Below, in pieces: positions 10,262-20,160 of a DNA stretch of 64,000 nt. The stretch is from Takakia lepidozioides (lineage: Eukaryota > Streptophyta > Takakiopsida > Takakiales > Takakiaceae). The stretch is taken from NCBI GenBank assembly GCA_030704615.1, contig CM060732.1:43381053-43445052 (forward strand), read 5' to 3'. The notes under the pieces are model-generated. The model worked only from the letters and a program-made list of their open reading frames with translations. It did no database searches and was not told the origin of the DNA. How positions within the stretch are numbered: position 1 is the stretch's first letter; each line of letters begins with the position of its first letter. The position numbers and the translations under genes were made by a program.

Positions 10262-10321
10262 TACGACTCTGCTCATGGCTCATGCCGCTCATGGCTCATG
10301 GCTCATGAAATAGCAGCCCCC
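10262..10321 (+). repeat. Terminal heptamer repeats of copy A
   Basis: GCTCATG is repeated five times with small interruptions and ends in GAAATAGCAGCCCCC. Copy B has the mirror image at 22,253-22,320 with one unit fewer, and E3 ends in a similar GCTCATG series followed by AAATAG. This marks the right end of the transposon. Confidence 0.75.
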
Positions 10322-10425
10322 AATATTTGGTTGGATGGATGGAGGATGAATGTTTTTGGATGGATGAAGCCAGATTGGATGTGACCTGTGGATGAATGTT
10401 GCATGCATGGATGGTCCCATGGATG
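10322..10425. repeat. Degenerate GGAT-rich simple repeat
   Basis: GGATG units, partly spaced, begin immediately outside the end of copy A. They look like flanking DNA. Confidence 0.5.
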
Positions 10426-10659
10426 ATGTCAGTGCGCAGTATCATGCATTGGGGCGGGATGGCTAGGTTCATTGTCGGGGTTCAGGTGGGTCCCTACGGC
10501 TGACAAGGGTTGGGGTTTCTGTTTGGGGTTGCAGGGTAAATATGGATGAAGACGTGTTTCTGCGGTAATGGGTCCTCTTCCACGGAAATAGACGCCGCAT
10601 CTTTCCCAAAATCATGCCACGTGTCCTGGGCTCACAGGCTCCTGGGCTCACACTCTAGC

Positions 10660-12230
10660 ATCCCCCCAGGGGAAAATAGGCTGAAATACAGTGTTGAAGG
10701 TGCCTTCATTAGCAATGCCTTGTTCTATCAATTGTGCTGCTGCTGCTACTTATGTTTCCAGTTGACCATCTACCCACGCAGATTTCTTGTAGCTATTGAT
10801 CCACAGGGAATAGAAGTAATCTTATGTTTGAAACCTGGTCCTCTTGGATGAATCTGGACCTCTATCCCTAGTCTTTCAGCTATCCCTGCCTGAGAGTCCT
10901 TCAGCTGACACCGACGGTGTGAAGTTCTTCCAGCAAACACCCCAACCCTAATGATGAGAGCGTAAAACAGACTACCAAAAGGTTGAAGAAGAAGGTGCGC
11001 TCACCACAATGTCCTTGACCTTGTGTCATGACGCATGAAGGATTTAACCGACCATCAACCCAAAATGACCTCGTGTGTGTTGTTTGTGTCTGTAGTCAGG
11101 TAATGTCGGATTGGTCAACTGGATAAGTGTTCATTCCACTGCTTCTCCTCATTATGTTATCTATTTTTTGATACTTTCCTGCTGCCACATCGGCAGAAAC
11201 TTGTCAAGTCACCCCAAACCACCACAGATCCACCCAACGAGCTAATTTACAACATTCAATATGCATCTCAGGCCGAGTCTGATGAGAGGGCAAAACAGGT
11301 TGAAATAGGTGGAAGAAGAAGGTGCCCTCACCACATTGTCCTCAACCTTGTGTCATGATCCATGGAGGATTTGACTGACCGTGAATCCAAGAGGACCTCT
11401 TGTGTATGCTGCTTGTGTCTGTAGTCAGGTAATGTCGAATTGGTCTATGAGAACCACCACGGTGCAGCTGAGCGGGCACAGATTGAAAAGCGGTCTGCTA
11501 AGACCTACAAGCTGACTCTCCCAAGAACCTTGTAAACATCAGGAAACATACCAAATCATGGTACTAACAGGAGCCAAGAGCCCAGACCAGGTGATTCTGA
11601 CAAAGTGTGCAAGAGAAACATACACTTCTGAGATGAAGATCATCATATCATAATACACTAAAACTGTCAAATCAGGGTTGACATCTCCCACATACTTCCA
11701 CCCAACTAACCAGCTAACTTGTAGAATTCAACATGGAAATTTAGGGCCAATTGTGATAAGAGCAAAAAACAGGGTGAAATGCGTTGAAGAAGGTGCATTG
11801 ATTACCAGTACCTGATTTTATCAGTTGTGTTGTTGCTGCTGTGGCATCCAGTTGACCATCTATCCATGCAGGTTTCTTGTAGCTATTGATCCACAGGGAA
11901 TCATAAGTAATCTTGTGCTTGAAATCTGGCCCTCTTGGATGAATCTGGACCCACTCTCTATCCCTGCTCCTTCAGCTATCTCTGCCTCCGCACAAATTAT
12001 GCACACATCCTTGCCTTGCTGCTAGCAGCTGACAATGACAGCCTAGATTTGTTCTAGAAAACACCCTAACCCTACTTATCACACTAGTTCATATGCTGAC
12101 TTGCGCTTCCAACAGGCTTTCACTTTTTTGCACCAAAGAGCTAACTTGCAGAATTCAACCTAAAAATTTAGGGACGACTATGATAACAGGGAAAACAGGC
12201 TGAAATGTGTTGAAGAAGGTGCTCATAGGT
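10660..12230. repeat. Degenerate dispersed repeat family (five partial copies)
   Basis: A module like ACAGGCTGAAATGTGTTGAA followed by GAAGGTGC appears near 10,677, 10,960, 11,291, 11,764 and 12,188. Larger blocks also repeat: about 140 bases at 10,730-10,870 recur at 11,818-11,960, and about 125 bases at 10,990-11,120 recur at 11,320-11,450. No coding sense was found. It may be the decayed body of an unknown element. Confidence 0.5.
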
Positions 12231-12530
12231 CTTCAAAGCCTCCATCCTGCGCCCTTGTTGTGCATATCCAGCAATCATCGCACTCCACGACACCACATCT
12301 CGTTCAGCCATACTATTGAACACTCCCTTTGCATCCTCGATGCACCCACATTTTGCATACATGTCCACGAGAGACTGTTCAGAATGACATCGGGTACAAT
12401 TCCTGCTCTGACAAGTCACTATGGACCTCTTTGCCCGTTTCCAGGCTTGGATTGACATGCACTTACTTTTTTTTATCGAACTTTGCTTTCTATGTATCTT
12501 AATACCAGGTTCCAAGGACGAGTCTTTCAT
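12216..12530 (-). pseudogene. PPR (PLS-type) protein fragment
   Basis: The minus strand reads SLVDMYAKCGCIEDAKGVF, then DVVSWSAMIAGYAQQGR and EALKTYEHL. This is one pentatricopeptide S/P-type repeat pair as found in land-plant organellar RNA-editing factors. Only about 60 residues are recognisable; the frame is unrelated on both sides and there are no further repeats, so this is a relic carried in repeat DNA rather than a working gene. Confidence 0.75.
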
Positions 12531-13235
12531 TTAAATACTTGTCCGATGCAATGACTATACTTCCATAATATTAGGTTCTTCATTTTTATTTTGCTTAGTA
12601 CTACCTTACTAACAACACTAAGTTGCAGCGAGTGCGAGTCTTCCGGCATGTATGCTCACCATTTCTGCCTTCAACCCAAACCCTAAACCCTCGTCAGGAA
12701 CCCTGAACAAAACCCTACGCCATTGTTATGTCTAAACCCTTACCCTTCCCTTGCAAATGGGAATGAAGTATCCATACCATAACCATATGTATCTTAATAC
12801 TAGGTTCCAAGGACGAATCCTCAATCTAAATACTTCTCCGGCCCAATTACTTTCTCATAATATTTGTTTCTCCATTTTATTTATTTATTTTTTATCCTTC
12901 TAACACACACCAAGTTCTAGCGACTGTGAGTCTTCTATATTTGTTTGTCCAATAGTGTTCTTAGACCCAAACCGAAAACCCTACCTTTACCATCACCCCT
13001 AAACCATTAATCTTATCATAAACCAATAACTTTAGTGTACTACCCTAGTTACACTCCAAACCTTATTGTACTACCATGTTACATCTTCTCAATGTTTCAT
13101 GCTCTTTTAATATTTTCTTTTGTTGGATAAGGTATGATAGAATGATTACAGGGATATCAAATTCCTCAACCATTTCTTAATTCTACCGAGTGTGAGTCCA
13201 TCATATTTGTTTGTCTTTTTGTACCCTAAATCCAA
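12480..13235. repeat. Three degenerate direct repeats with telomere-like motifs
   Basis: TATGTATCTTAATAC followed by AGGTTCCAAGGACGA occurs near 12,493 and 12,787, and each copy is followed by GAGTGTGAGTC-like and AACCCTAAACCC-like text; a third, weaker copy ends near 13,235. The period is about 290 bases. AAACCCTAAACCC near 12,677 resembles the plant telomere unit but is too short to be an interstitial telomere. Confidence 0.5.
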
Positions 13236-14534
13236 ACCCTCTTGGCTTTCCATCACTTTGCTACCCAATTCCACTCTCTAGGGCTCACTACTCAACCCTG
13301 CAAATCCACAGTTTGGTCACCCTCTGACTTGCCTTTAGATTTTGTGCCCCCTACCGACTTTCTAGCACCATCTGAGGGTATTAGTATGTTTCCACGTCCC
13401 AATGAACAGCTCATTTCCATTTCCTTCCACGACAACATAACTCTTTCTATGGTTTGCAAAATGACCCTCATAGCGAAAGGTGTCCACCTTCCTAGCGGAA
13501 GGCAGTAACCCTTCCGGGTGAAGAGACACCATAATTTACGCTTCCTTTGGGAGGTGTCATATATTATATTTTTATATATATATTCCGCTCATAGCGGGAA
13601 TTCAACACAACCCAATCCTCAATTTCTCTACCTGACAAAGATTATACAACATCACATCTATGGTGCCCTGCCAAAACACTGTTCTCAAAGTTTCTTTGCT
13701 AAGACCTTCCCCAATGACGAGTTTGCAACAACCAAGCAATCAAGTAGGAGGCTCCTAAAGAGACTGGGAGTCTACAAGGGTTTATCCCCCCACCATACAA
13801 TGAGGAGTGAATGGAATAGCTGTATATAGAACACAATGTATGCCATATAAAGTGCCTAAACTTTGCAGTCTTCTCTGTTTTTTAGGCTGATGCAGAGAGG
13901 AAAGAGGGATTGCAATTGGCCGTAGTGTGGGCAACCTGAAGACAAAATTCATTTTCGGGTTCATTGTCGTGGGTACTCTCACGAGAGAGACGTCCTCTTC
14001 AAATCCATGAAGGGAATTGTGCCTGAACGTCTGTTTACCAACTTTGAAAGTCTCGAGGCTGAGCGAAACGCCCAGGTCCTGTTGGAGTTTTCCAGATATC
14101 CTCTAGAAATCCCTTCACACAAGCATCAATCTGTTGTGTGTGGTTTGCCCAATAACTAGTCTCGGGTTAAGTTTGTTCCAAGGTAAGTCATACTACCGGC
14201 ATCAGCCCCTCACAAAAGTTTCTGTCCCTTTGTGTTCCACTCAAACTGAGCGCGGGGTCGAGGGCTGCAAGGCTATAGCACACAACGTCTTACGAGTTCA
14301 TTCTGTTTTTTATACTGCCAGCTTTACTGTAACTGTGAAAGCATGCCATCCGAGAAGTTATGTAGATTTGTGCACACATGCACCATCCGCAGAAAAGTAT
14401 AACTTGTGACTGAAGCTTTACCATGTGGAAAAGGTTCCGTGTTTGTGCTTGGGAATGCACGTGGGGTCCCACACAATTCCAACTCCAGTATCAAGTCAAG
14501 AATCAACTACTCTTGCTCTACTCTAAAGAGTGAA
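13236..14534. other. Non-coding stretch, nothing recognised
   Basis: Short unrelated ORFs only. There is no conserved protein motif, repeat array or transposon end that I can identify. A short AT-rich tract lies at 13,556-13,584. Confidence 0.4.
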
Positions 14535-15443
14535 TCAGAATCTGGGGTTTTTGGGACATGAGATGAGATTTTCAGCTGTAGTTAACAAGTTTGCTGGGTT
14601 GTTGATGGAGAGAAGTATGAGGGTGATAGTCCAAGAACTTGGAGAAGGGGTTTGCTGCTGCCGTTTAGATCTTCCCTTTCTCCCATCATTTGTCTTCAAT
14701 TGCTCTCTTGTACTCAAACTACTCTCTAAGCCCATTGCCTTTTGTGCTGCAAATGGCAAGATGATGTCTTTGCCAGAGATGTCCTCCCCTTCTTCTAGTA
14801 ACACAGGTATGGGGCGGTGGATCAAGAAATGATGGGCAACTCCTTCATCCTCTCTTTTCCCTCCAACTTTCTTCGGCATCAACAATAAGTCCTTCTCACT
14901 GCCAGTTGAGTAGGATGGTCCGGCTAGACCCTTGGCGATGCCATTCCTAGTGTCCGGAACCTCCACTGACAAATTCTGTTGTTGCCGCTGCTTAAATTGA
15001 CGATGGACTTCTGAAAGAGACAAAGGTAACCCCACCTCTTCCTCATCAATTTTTTGACACCTTTGTTCAGCAGTGTTAGGGCCAACTGACTCTAAAGGAT
15101 CCAAATTGCTATTGCTTGCTGATGTTTTTGGGACTATCTCTGGACTGACATTGTCTCCCCCTTGACAACTCTCAAGCATTACAATCTCTTCCCATTTCTC
15201 AGGCCCCCTGTCTCTCACTTGCATTCAAAGAAGGCAGTTGGCCGCCCTTGGAGGTGTGTTTTCAATAAGTTTCATTTGTTTGACAGTTTCCATAGTAACA
15301 CAGGTGTCAATGGAAGTGATGTGAGCCATGAGCAGGTCATTATTGACTGTAGACATAGCATTAAATTGGAGTCCTAGTGACGCTCGGATTTGCTCTGCCT
15401 TCATCTTTGCCTCCATCTGCAACACAAGTAAGGTGGGTCTCAC
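14535..15443 (-). CDS. Hypothetical low-complexity ORF pair
   Basis: Two minus-strand ORFs in the same frame are separated by one TGA at 15,225: an upstream 72-residue part and a downstream 229-residue part rich in Ser, Gln, Glu and Lys. No domain is visible. The stop could be removed by an intron ending at the AG just before it, or the locus may be a decayed gene. It may equally be chance open frame; there is no second copy in the window to compare. Nothing further was recognised at 15,444-15,897. Confidence 0.2.
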
Positions 15444-15897
15444 TTTGATGTATCTTCTTCAGTGTCTCCTATAGGTTGGGAGGGTGTACCCTCATCCACT
15501 CCCTCTTTGGACAAAAATATGTGCCACATGGTCTACTTGTAGAGTTGAATACAAGAAACACATCCAATCTAGTGAGGTTGCCTTGGTTGTTCCAATGACA
15601 GAGCCACTAGCACCCATCCAACTGCCCTCATAAGATCTCACACAGCACTCGTCAACGAGAAAACCTTTCAAGAAATGCCTTCCACTCTGTTAGAACATCG
15701 AAAGGGAGGAGCAGTGGTGACAAACACACCAACCAAACACGGAGCGCACCATCTTACAAAACAATAGAGTACTATACACAATCCAACACATTTATACAAA
15801 GAATCATCAGTTTCCAGCTCGTTGACCAGCTTTAGTTATGCACTAGCACCCAGTTAAAAAGCTCTAAACTAGTCATGGGTTGAAGAAACAGGCCTAC

Positions 15898-16149
15898 CTA
15901 CACTGGTGGGGGGCCAACAATTAAAACCATGTACACAAATAGCCCAACAATTATGCCTACTCCAGCAACAATAAACCTTGGGTCTGTCCAGACATTCAGT
16001 GCTGACCGCTCTGATCTCCACAATGGATCAATTTCCTCTGATAGGGAAACATTCGTGAGGTTGTGGAATGATATGGCCGATCTTCTCCCTCCATTATGCT
16101 TCCAATTGTATAATATGTGTGCTCTCTTTGGCAATTTTATGGAGCTCAT
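15898..16149 (-). CDS. Small hypothetical ORF with a C-terminal membrane segment
   Basis: An ORF of 83 residues on the minus strand ends with a hydrophobic run (IVAGVGIIVGLFVYMVLIVG) preceded by NVWTDPRF, like a tail-anchored membrane segment. I do not recognise it. It could be the last exon of a split gene. Confidence 0.25.
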   Translation of the reverse strand: MSSIKLPKRAHILYNWKHNGGRRSAISFHNLTNVSLSEEIDPLWRSERSALNVWTDPRFIVAGVGIIVGLFVYMVLIVGPPPV

Positions 16150-16439
16150 GCATCATTGGTCCTGTGGATGACTACATGTGCTTCTTTCCAATGTTATCCG
16201 AATTGTCAATGTTATTTGGGGAGGGCGGGGTGTTCCTATGTCGTCATGTATGCCACTGAAGTTGTGAGGTTAGTTTGTCGTCCTTGTTATTGTAATTGTA
16301 AAAATTACAGTATTAATTGCAGATTATTGTGGAATGGACGCCACAGTTGTAGGCTTATTTCCTGTTCGGGTGTTTCATGGTAGTCTTCATGTTATTCACC
16401 AAATGATTGCCCAAGTTAATCCCATGGTCATAGGACCCT

Positions 16440-16622
16440 AGAGAATAGGCTCCTTATGTTTCTGCTGACGTGACGGATGCTGACGTGACGCCCCCTCAGC
16501 ACCCAACTCTATGTCAGCCTGCTGACATCAGGCTCACGCCACGTCAGCATGACTGTGGGCTCACGCCACCTCTGTAGCCGTGAGCGTACGCTCACGTGCT
16601 CGGCTCACGCCGTTGCGTCGTT
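16440..16622. repeat. GC-rich cluster of GCTGACGTGACG and GCTCACGCC units
   Basis: GCTGACGTGACG occurs twice, CACGTCAGC follows on the opposite strand, GGCTCACGCC occurs three times, and a perfect 18-base palindrome CGTGAGCGTACGCTCACG lies at 16,579-16,596. The cluster directly abuts the broken 3' end of the retroelement at about 16,625. Confidence 0.5.
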
Positions 16623-16624
16623 GC

Positions 16625-18492
16625 AAGCTCCTCACTGATCTCTAGATGCTTTCCTGTAAACTTGTCTGACTCCATCAACCACTTCAATGGTTGGTGATCC
16701 GTGACAAGGGTGAAGAGATTGCCATAAAGATAACATCTAAAATGTGCCATTGCCCATACTGCAGCTAGACACTCCCCTTCATATGAACTATACTTCGTCT
16801 CGGCATCATTGTTCGAGCGGCTAACATATGCCACTACGAGCTCTCTTCCCTCATCATCCACCTGTGTGAGCAGTGCTCCAATCCCCAGCATACTCCAATT
16901 TGTATGTAGCTGGAAAGGCCACCCCCGAATAGGCCGCCTCAGAATAAACGCAGAAGTCAATCGAGCCTTGAGTTCCTCAAAGGCTTCTTCCTGCTCCTCC
17001 TCCCACTACCACTCCTGACCTTTACATCTATGGGGCGTGGAATGCGTGCAACGGCCTCCACATTTGTCTGTTGAACACCCAATCCTCCAGGATATATCAT
17101 GTGGCCCAGATACTCAATCTGATCCTGGAAGAACTTGCACTTTCCAGGGTGCAGTTTCAATCCATGCGCCCTCAAGCGCTCAAACGCCACCTGAAGGTGT
17201 CTCTCATTGTCCTCAACCGTGACACTAAATATGATGATATCATCAATGTAGCACCGAGCGAAGTCTAGCCCTGCCAGAATCCTATCCATGACCCTCTGAA
17301 ACTTTGCAAGGGCATTCTTCAACCCAAATGGTAAGAAGCGCCATTAAAACAAACAATCCTTCCCATGCTGGTCAATCCCCCAGATTGCCGTCTTTTGCTT
17401 GTCAGCCTCTTTGATTGGCAACTGGTGGTAACCGGATCACAAGTCCAATGTGCTAAACACCTTTGCATGCCCAATGGCATCAAAGATTTCATCTGGAGTT
17501 GGCATGGCATATTTATCGGACTTAGTCTGACGATTCACAGGACGACAGTCCCCACACATCCTTCTTTCTGTCCAATTGCCATAGATATCCTTCTTAGCTG
17601 GCATCACCGTTGCCGAGGCATACTCCCCGCCTGACAACTCCACCAATCCAGCTTCGAACAACTCCATAGTCCGTGACTGGATCAAAGACCTCTCCATGTC
17701 ACTATACCTGTAGGGCATTTGAAAAAATTGGCGTATCACTTGCCAAATCAATACGAATCTCCTTGCCCTTCAAACTCCCCAAATCCTTCAAACCGAAGGC
17801 AAAGCAATTTCTGTAAGCCCTTAGAAATCGCTGGGTCCTCCGTCTCTCTCTCCTCCGGTGACTATAGGTCCAACATCTGGTTCCAATTGTCCTCAGTGGC
17901 TGCAACCTTGGGTACACCAGACTTGGAGGTAGGAGACGCTCCTTTGGTTGCTAGATAACAACATCTTGGGCCTTGTCCGCCCACCCTGACTGTGGTGTAG
18001 CCTCCACTTGCTCTGCCATAGCCACCTTGAGAACATCCTCTATGCAAGAAACATCCTCAACCTCTTCAAAAACCTTAGCCACCTTGGCCTCCAACTGATC
18101 CTCAGTGTATGACTCTCCTCACTCCTCATATTGCTGCTTGAGAGATCCAATGACACTATCTTTGTGCATCTCATCCCACATGGGTGTTTGCACCCCACGA
18201 TCCTGTGCTCGCCCCCACTCACTGCCTCCACCATCCCGGTTGGCAGAGATGGTGCAATATCCAATGGAAGTGGAGAAGTAGCCACCAATGCTTGCAATCT
18301 CCGTTGCTCAGCCATGCACAAGTCAATGACCCATGTCAAGCTATTAAGATCCATTGCTTGACGCAACACCTGGCGTCGTGATGCCTCTGACAGAGCTGGC
18401 ATAGCTGTAGTGCCCGTGGCAAACCCTATTGCCCGCTCTCGCTCATCCGCACTAGGCTCCACCAATTGCTGTAGCACATTGTCCCAAATCAA
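16625..18492 (-). pseudogene. Ty3/gypsy pol (RT and partial RNase H), frameshifted
   Basis: The segment shows, in order, KGKEIRIDLASDTPIF before RT, VELSGGEYASATVMPAKKD, RMCGDCRPVNRQT, HAKVFSTLDL, CYIDDIIIFS (the YxDD box), LHPGKCKFFQDQIEYLGH, and the RNase H pieces YVSRSNNDAETKYSSYEGEC and TDHQPLKWLM. Several frame changes separate these blocks, so it is not functional. RNase H breaks off soon after DKFTGK. Confidence 0.8.
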
Positions 18493-18533
18493 CCCTGGAC
18501 CATTGTCTCAAAAATCATGAGACGAGAGAAAAC

Positions 18534-18953
18534 TCATGAGTGTAGGCAAGGCCGCACGTGGTTGCCCCACTCGATTGACCACCGCCAAAGGTGGACGATC
18601 ATCGTGTCGCACTCTTTGTGGTTGCCTCCCTTGGTCCAAAATGCCCTCAACCGTGAGGTTGGGGGTGGCCGTTGAATGGAATCATGGGCTCTCTTGAGCG
18701 ACTCTGGTGGTGCAAGACTGGTCCACCACAACCTAGGCCTATGTGCCCGTAAACCCACTGTAGCTGCATCCAACAATACAGCTGGTCCAATCCATGACCA
18801 GATCTGATGTACACTGGCCATAACCCTGGCCCGAGAATCCCCCATGAGAGGAATATTCTCCAGGATGTAAGCTGGAGGTTGCACTTGCCTCACCTGCAAG
18901 TCAAGCAACACTCGCAATTTCTCCCAAAACAGATGCGATCGTGCGTCATGCAA
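18534..18953 (-). pseudogene. C5 DNA methyltransferase domain fragment in the retroelement
   Basis: About 140 residues. PPAYILENIPL matches the motif VI ENV region of C5 cytosine methyltransferases, and LLDAATVGLRAHRPRLWW matches the motif VIII region with its R-x-R pair. The PC-containing motif IV and motif I would lie upstream and are missing because the CACTA-like sequence starts there. C5 methyltransferases captured by retrotransposons are known in some algae and dinoflagellates; the placement upstream of RT on the same strand fits such a capture. The identification rests on two motifs. Confidence 0.6.
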
Positions 18954-18986
18954 ACCATTACCATGACCTGCGGGTCAAGCAACACT

Positions 18987-20106
18987 CACTACAACAGATG
19001 AGCATTTTTATGACTTCACATATGACTATTTTTTCAGTCTTATATGCGTTCGTCACTACATCACTCTGTAGTAAAAGCCCTGTCATAGTGACTAGTCTTT
19101 AGGACTGCGTTTTGCAAGTCATATCCATGACTGCTTGCGTGGCACCTGGAGTCCTGCTGCAGAGAGGGTTGCAGTCACAACTATATGACTAATATATGAC
19201 TACATTGTCTGTTGAGTGCTGCCTACATGGAGAGGCTTTAGCGGGACACGTGCGCCACTGCACAAGCGACACGTCATGCATTCGTCAGGGGATCATATGA
19301 CTATATGTCTGCAAAGTGATGCCTACATGGAGAGGCGACGGATGGACACGTGCGCCACTGCGAATTTGACATGTCACGACTTCTTGCCATGATCATATGA
19401 CTACATGTCTGCACAGTGATGCCTACATGGAGAGGCGCTAGCGAGACACGTGTGCTATGGCAGATTTCACACGTGGTGACTACATGACTCGCTCATATGA
19501 CTACAGGGATGTCTACATGGAGAGATATTAGCGGGACACCTGTTGCACTTGAGATGTGACATGTGGCACACAGACAAAATATATGACTAGCATATATGAC
19601 TACGAATCTTTACACGTGGTGAAAATATGGATAAAGAATGTCGTGTCATATACTGCCACGTGTTCTGGTTTGAGCAAGAGTGATGCCACGTGTCATCAAG
19701 ATTGTTTTCCGAAATAGTTTATATTTTTAATGTTCATATTTTAATTTTTAGTTTTCATTTAATATTTAAAAGAACAGGGAGATTGCAGTTTTGGAATTTT
19801 TTTAATTGGTATTATTTTTAATATTATTATTTAAAATGAAAGTGAATTAAATGATTTAAAATCTTCATTACATGGTGAAATTCCAACATGAAAACAGAAT
19901 GGATCCCTCCTGCATATTATCAACCACAAGGAGAATGAAAATAGTCAAGTACAGGGCAATACAAGCCCTATAAATCACATTACAAAAATCCAAATGAGAC
20001 CAATATCCCAATGGACACCTCAAAAGCCACAAGGTCAAAAAATCCATGCCTCAAAAGGCCCAGCCAAAAACAAGCAAGCCCACACATGGGCTGAATTGTT
20101 GTAGCT
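18987..20106. mobile_element. CACTA-like non-autonomous element (candidate)
   Basis: The left edge reads CACTACAACAGATG, like plant CACTA/EnSpm termini, and exactly interrupts the retroelement. TATGACTA and AGTCATA hexamer-octamer motifs recur within the first 650 bases, like subterminal repeats. The right edge would be TTGTTGTAG near 20,097-20,105, an imperfect match to the inverted terminus. No transposase was found. The A/T-rich part 19,690-20,100 is otherwise empty. Confidence 0.4.
19195..19565. repeat. Four tandem units of about 100 bases
   Basis: GCCTACATGGAGAGG recurs at 19,221, 19,321, 19,421 and, slightly changed, 19,511. Each unit also holds a GACACGTG-like core and CATATGACTA. It lies within the CACTA-like element as subterminal DNA. 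Confidence 0.7.
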
Positions 20107-20160
20107 AGTATGTTCTAGTGCTATTAGAATCAAGAACTCTGTTAAACAGTGCAATATTGA

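Larger units (their letters stand above)
1..10321 (+). mobile_element. Large palindrome-array DNA transposon, copy A (left end outside the window)
   Basis: The first 170 bases match 39,361-39,550, the 5' end of the transposase in copy C, so copy A continues to the left with a divergent transposase that is out of view. To the right come the palindrome array, the ParB-methyltransferase gene, a second array, the X2 remnant, gene X1 and the terminal GCTCATG repeats. The right end is placed at 10,321 because copies A and B are alike up to a run of five C residues and differ beyond it. With the transposase the element would exceed 13 kb. No target-site duplication can be read because the other end is missing. 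I do not recognise the family; the transposase resembles MULE-type DDE enzymes. Confidence 0.75.
16625..18986 (-). mobile_element. Ty3/gypsy remnant carrying a C5 cytosine-methyltransferase domain
   Basis: Read on the minus strand: a C5-methyltransferase segment (18,953-18,534), a spacer or protease region (18,492-17,760), reverse transcriptase (17,751-16,957) and the start of RNase H (16,960-16,625). Neither LTR is present. The 5' end is cut at 18,987, where CACTA-like DNA begins, and the 3' end is cut inside RNase H. Confidence 0.75.

Noticed and set aside
10262-10321. Helitron 3' end
   Set aside because: The end is AAATAG rather than CTRR with an upstream hairpin, and the element encodes a DDE-type transposase, not Rep-helicase.
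12677-12715. Interstitial telomere
   Set aside because: Only two AAACCCT units in a row with degenerate neighbours; too short to be more than chance in a repeat that contains AACCCTA text.
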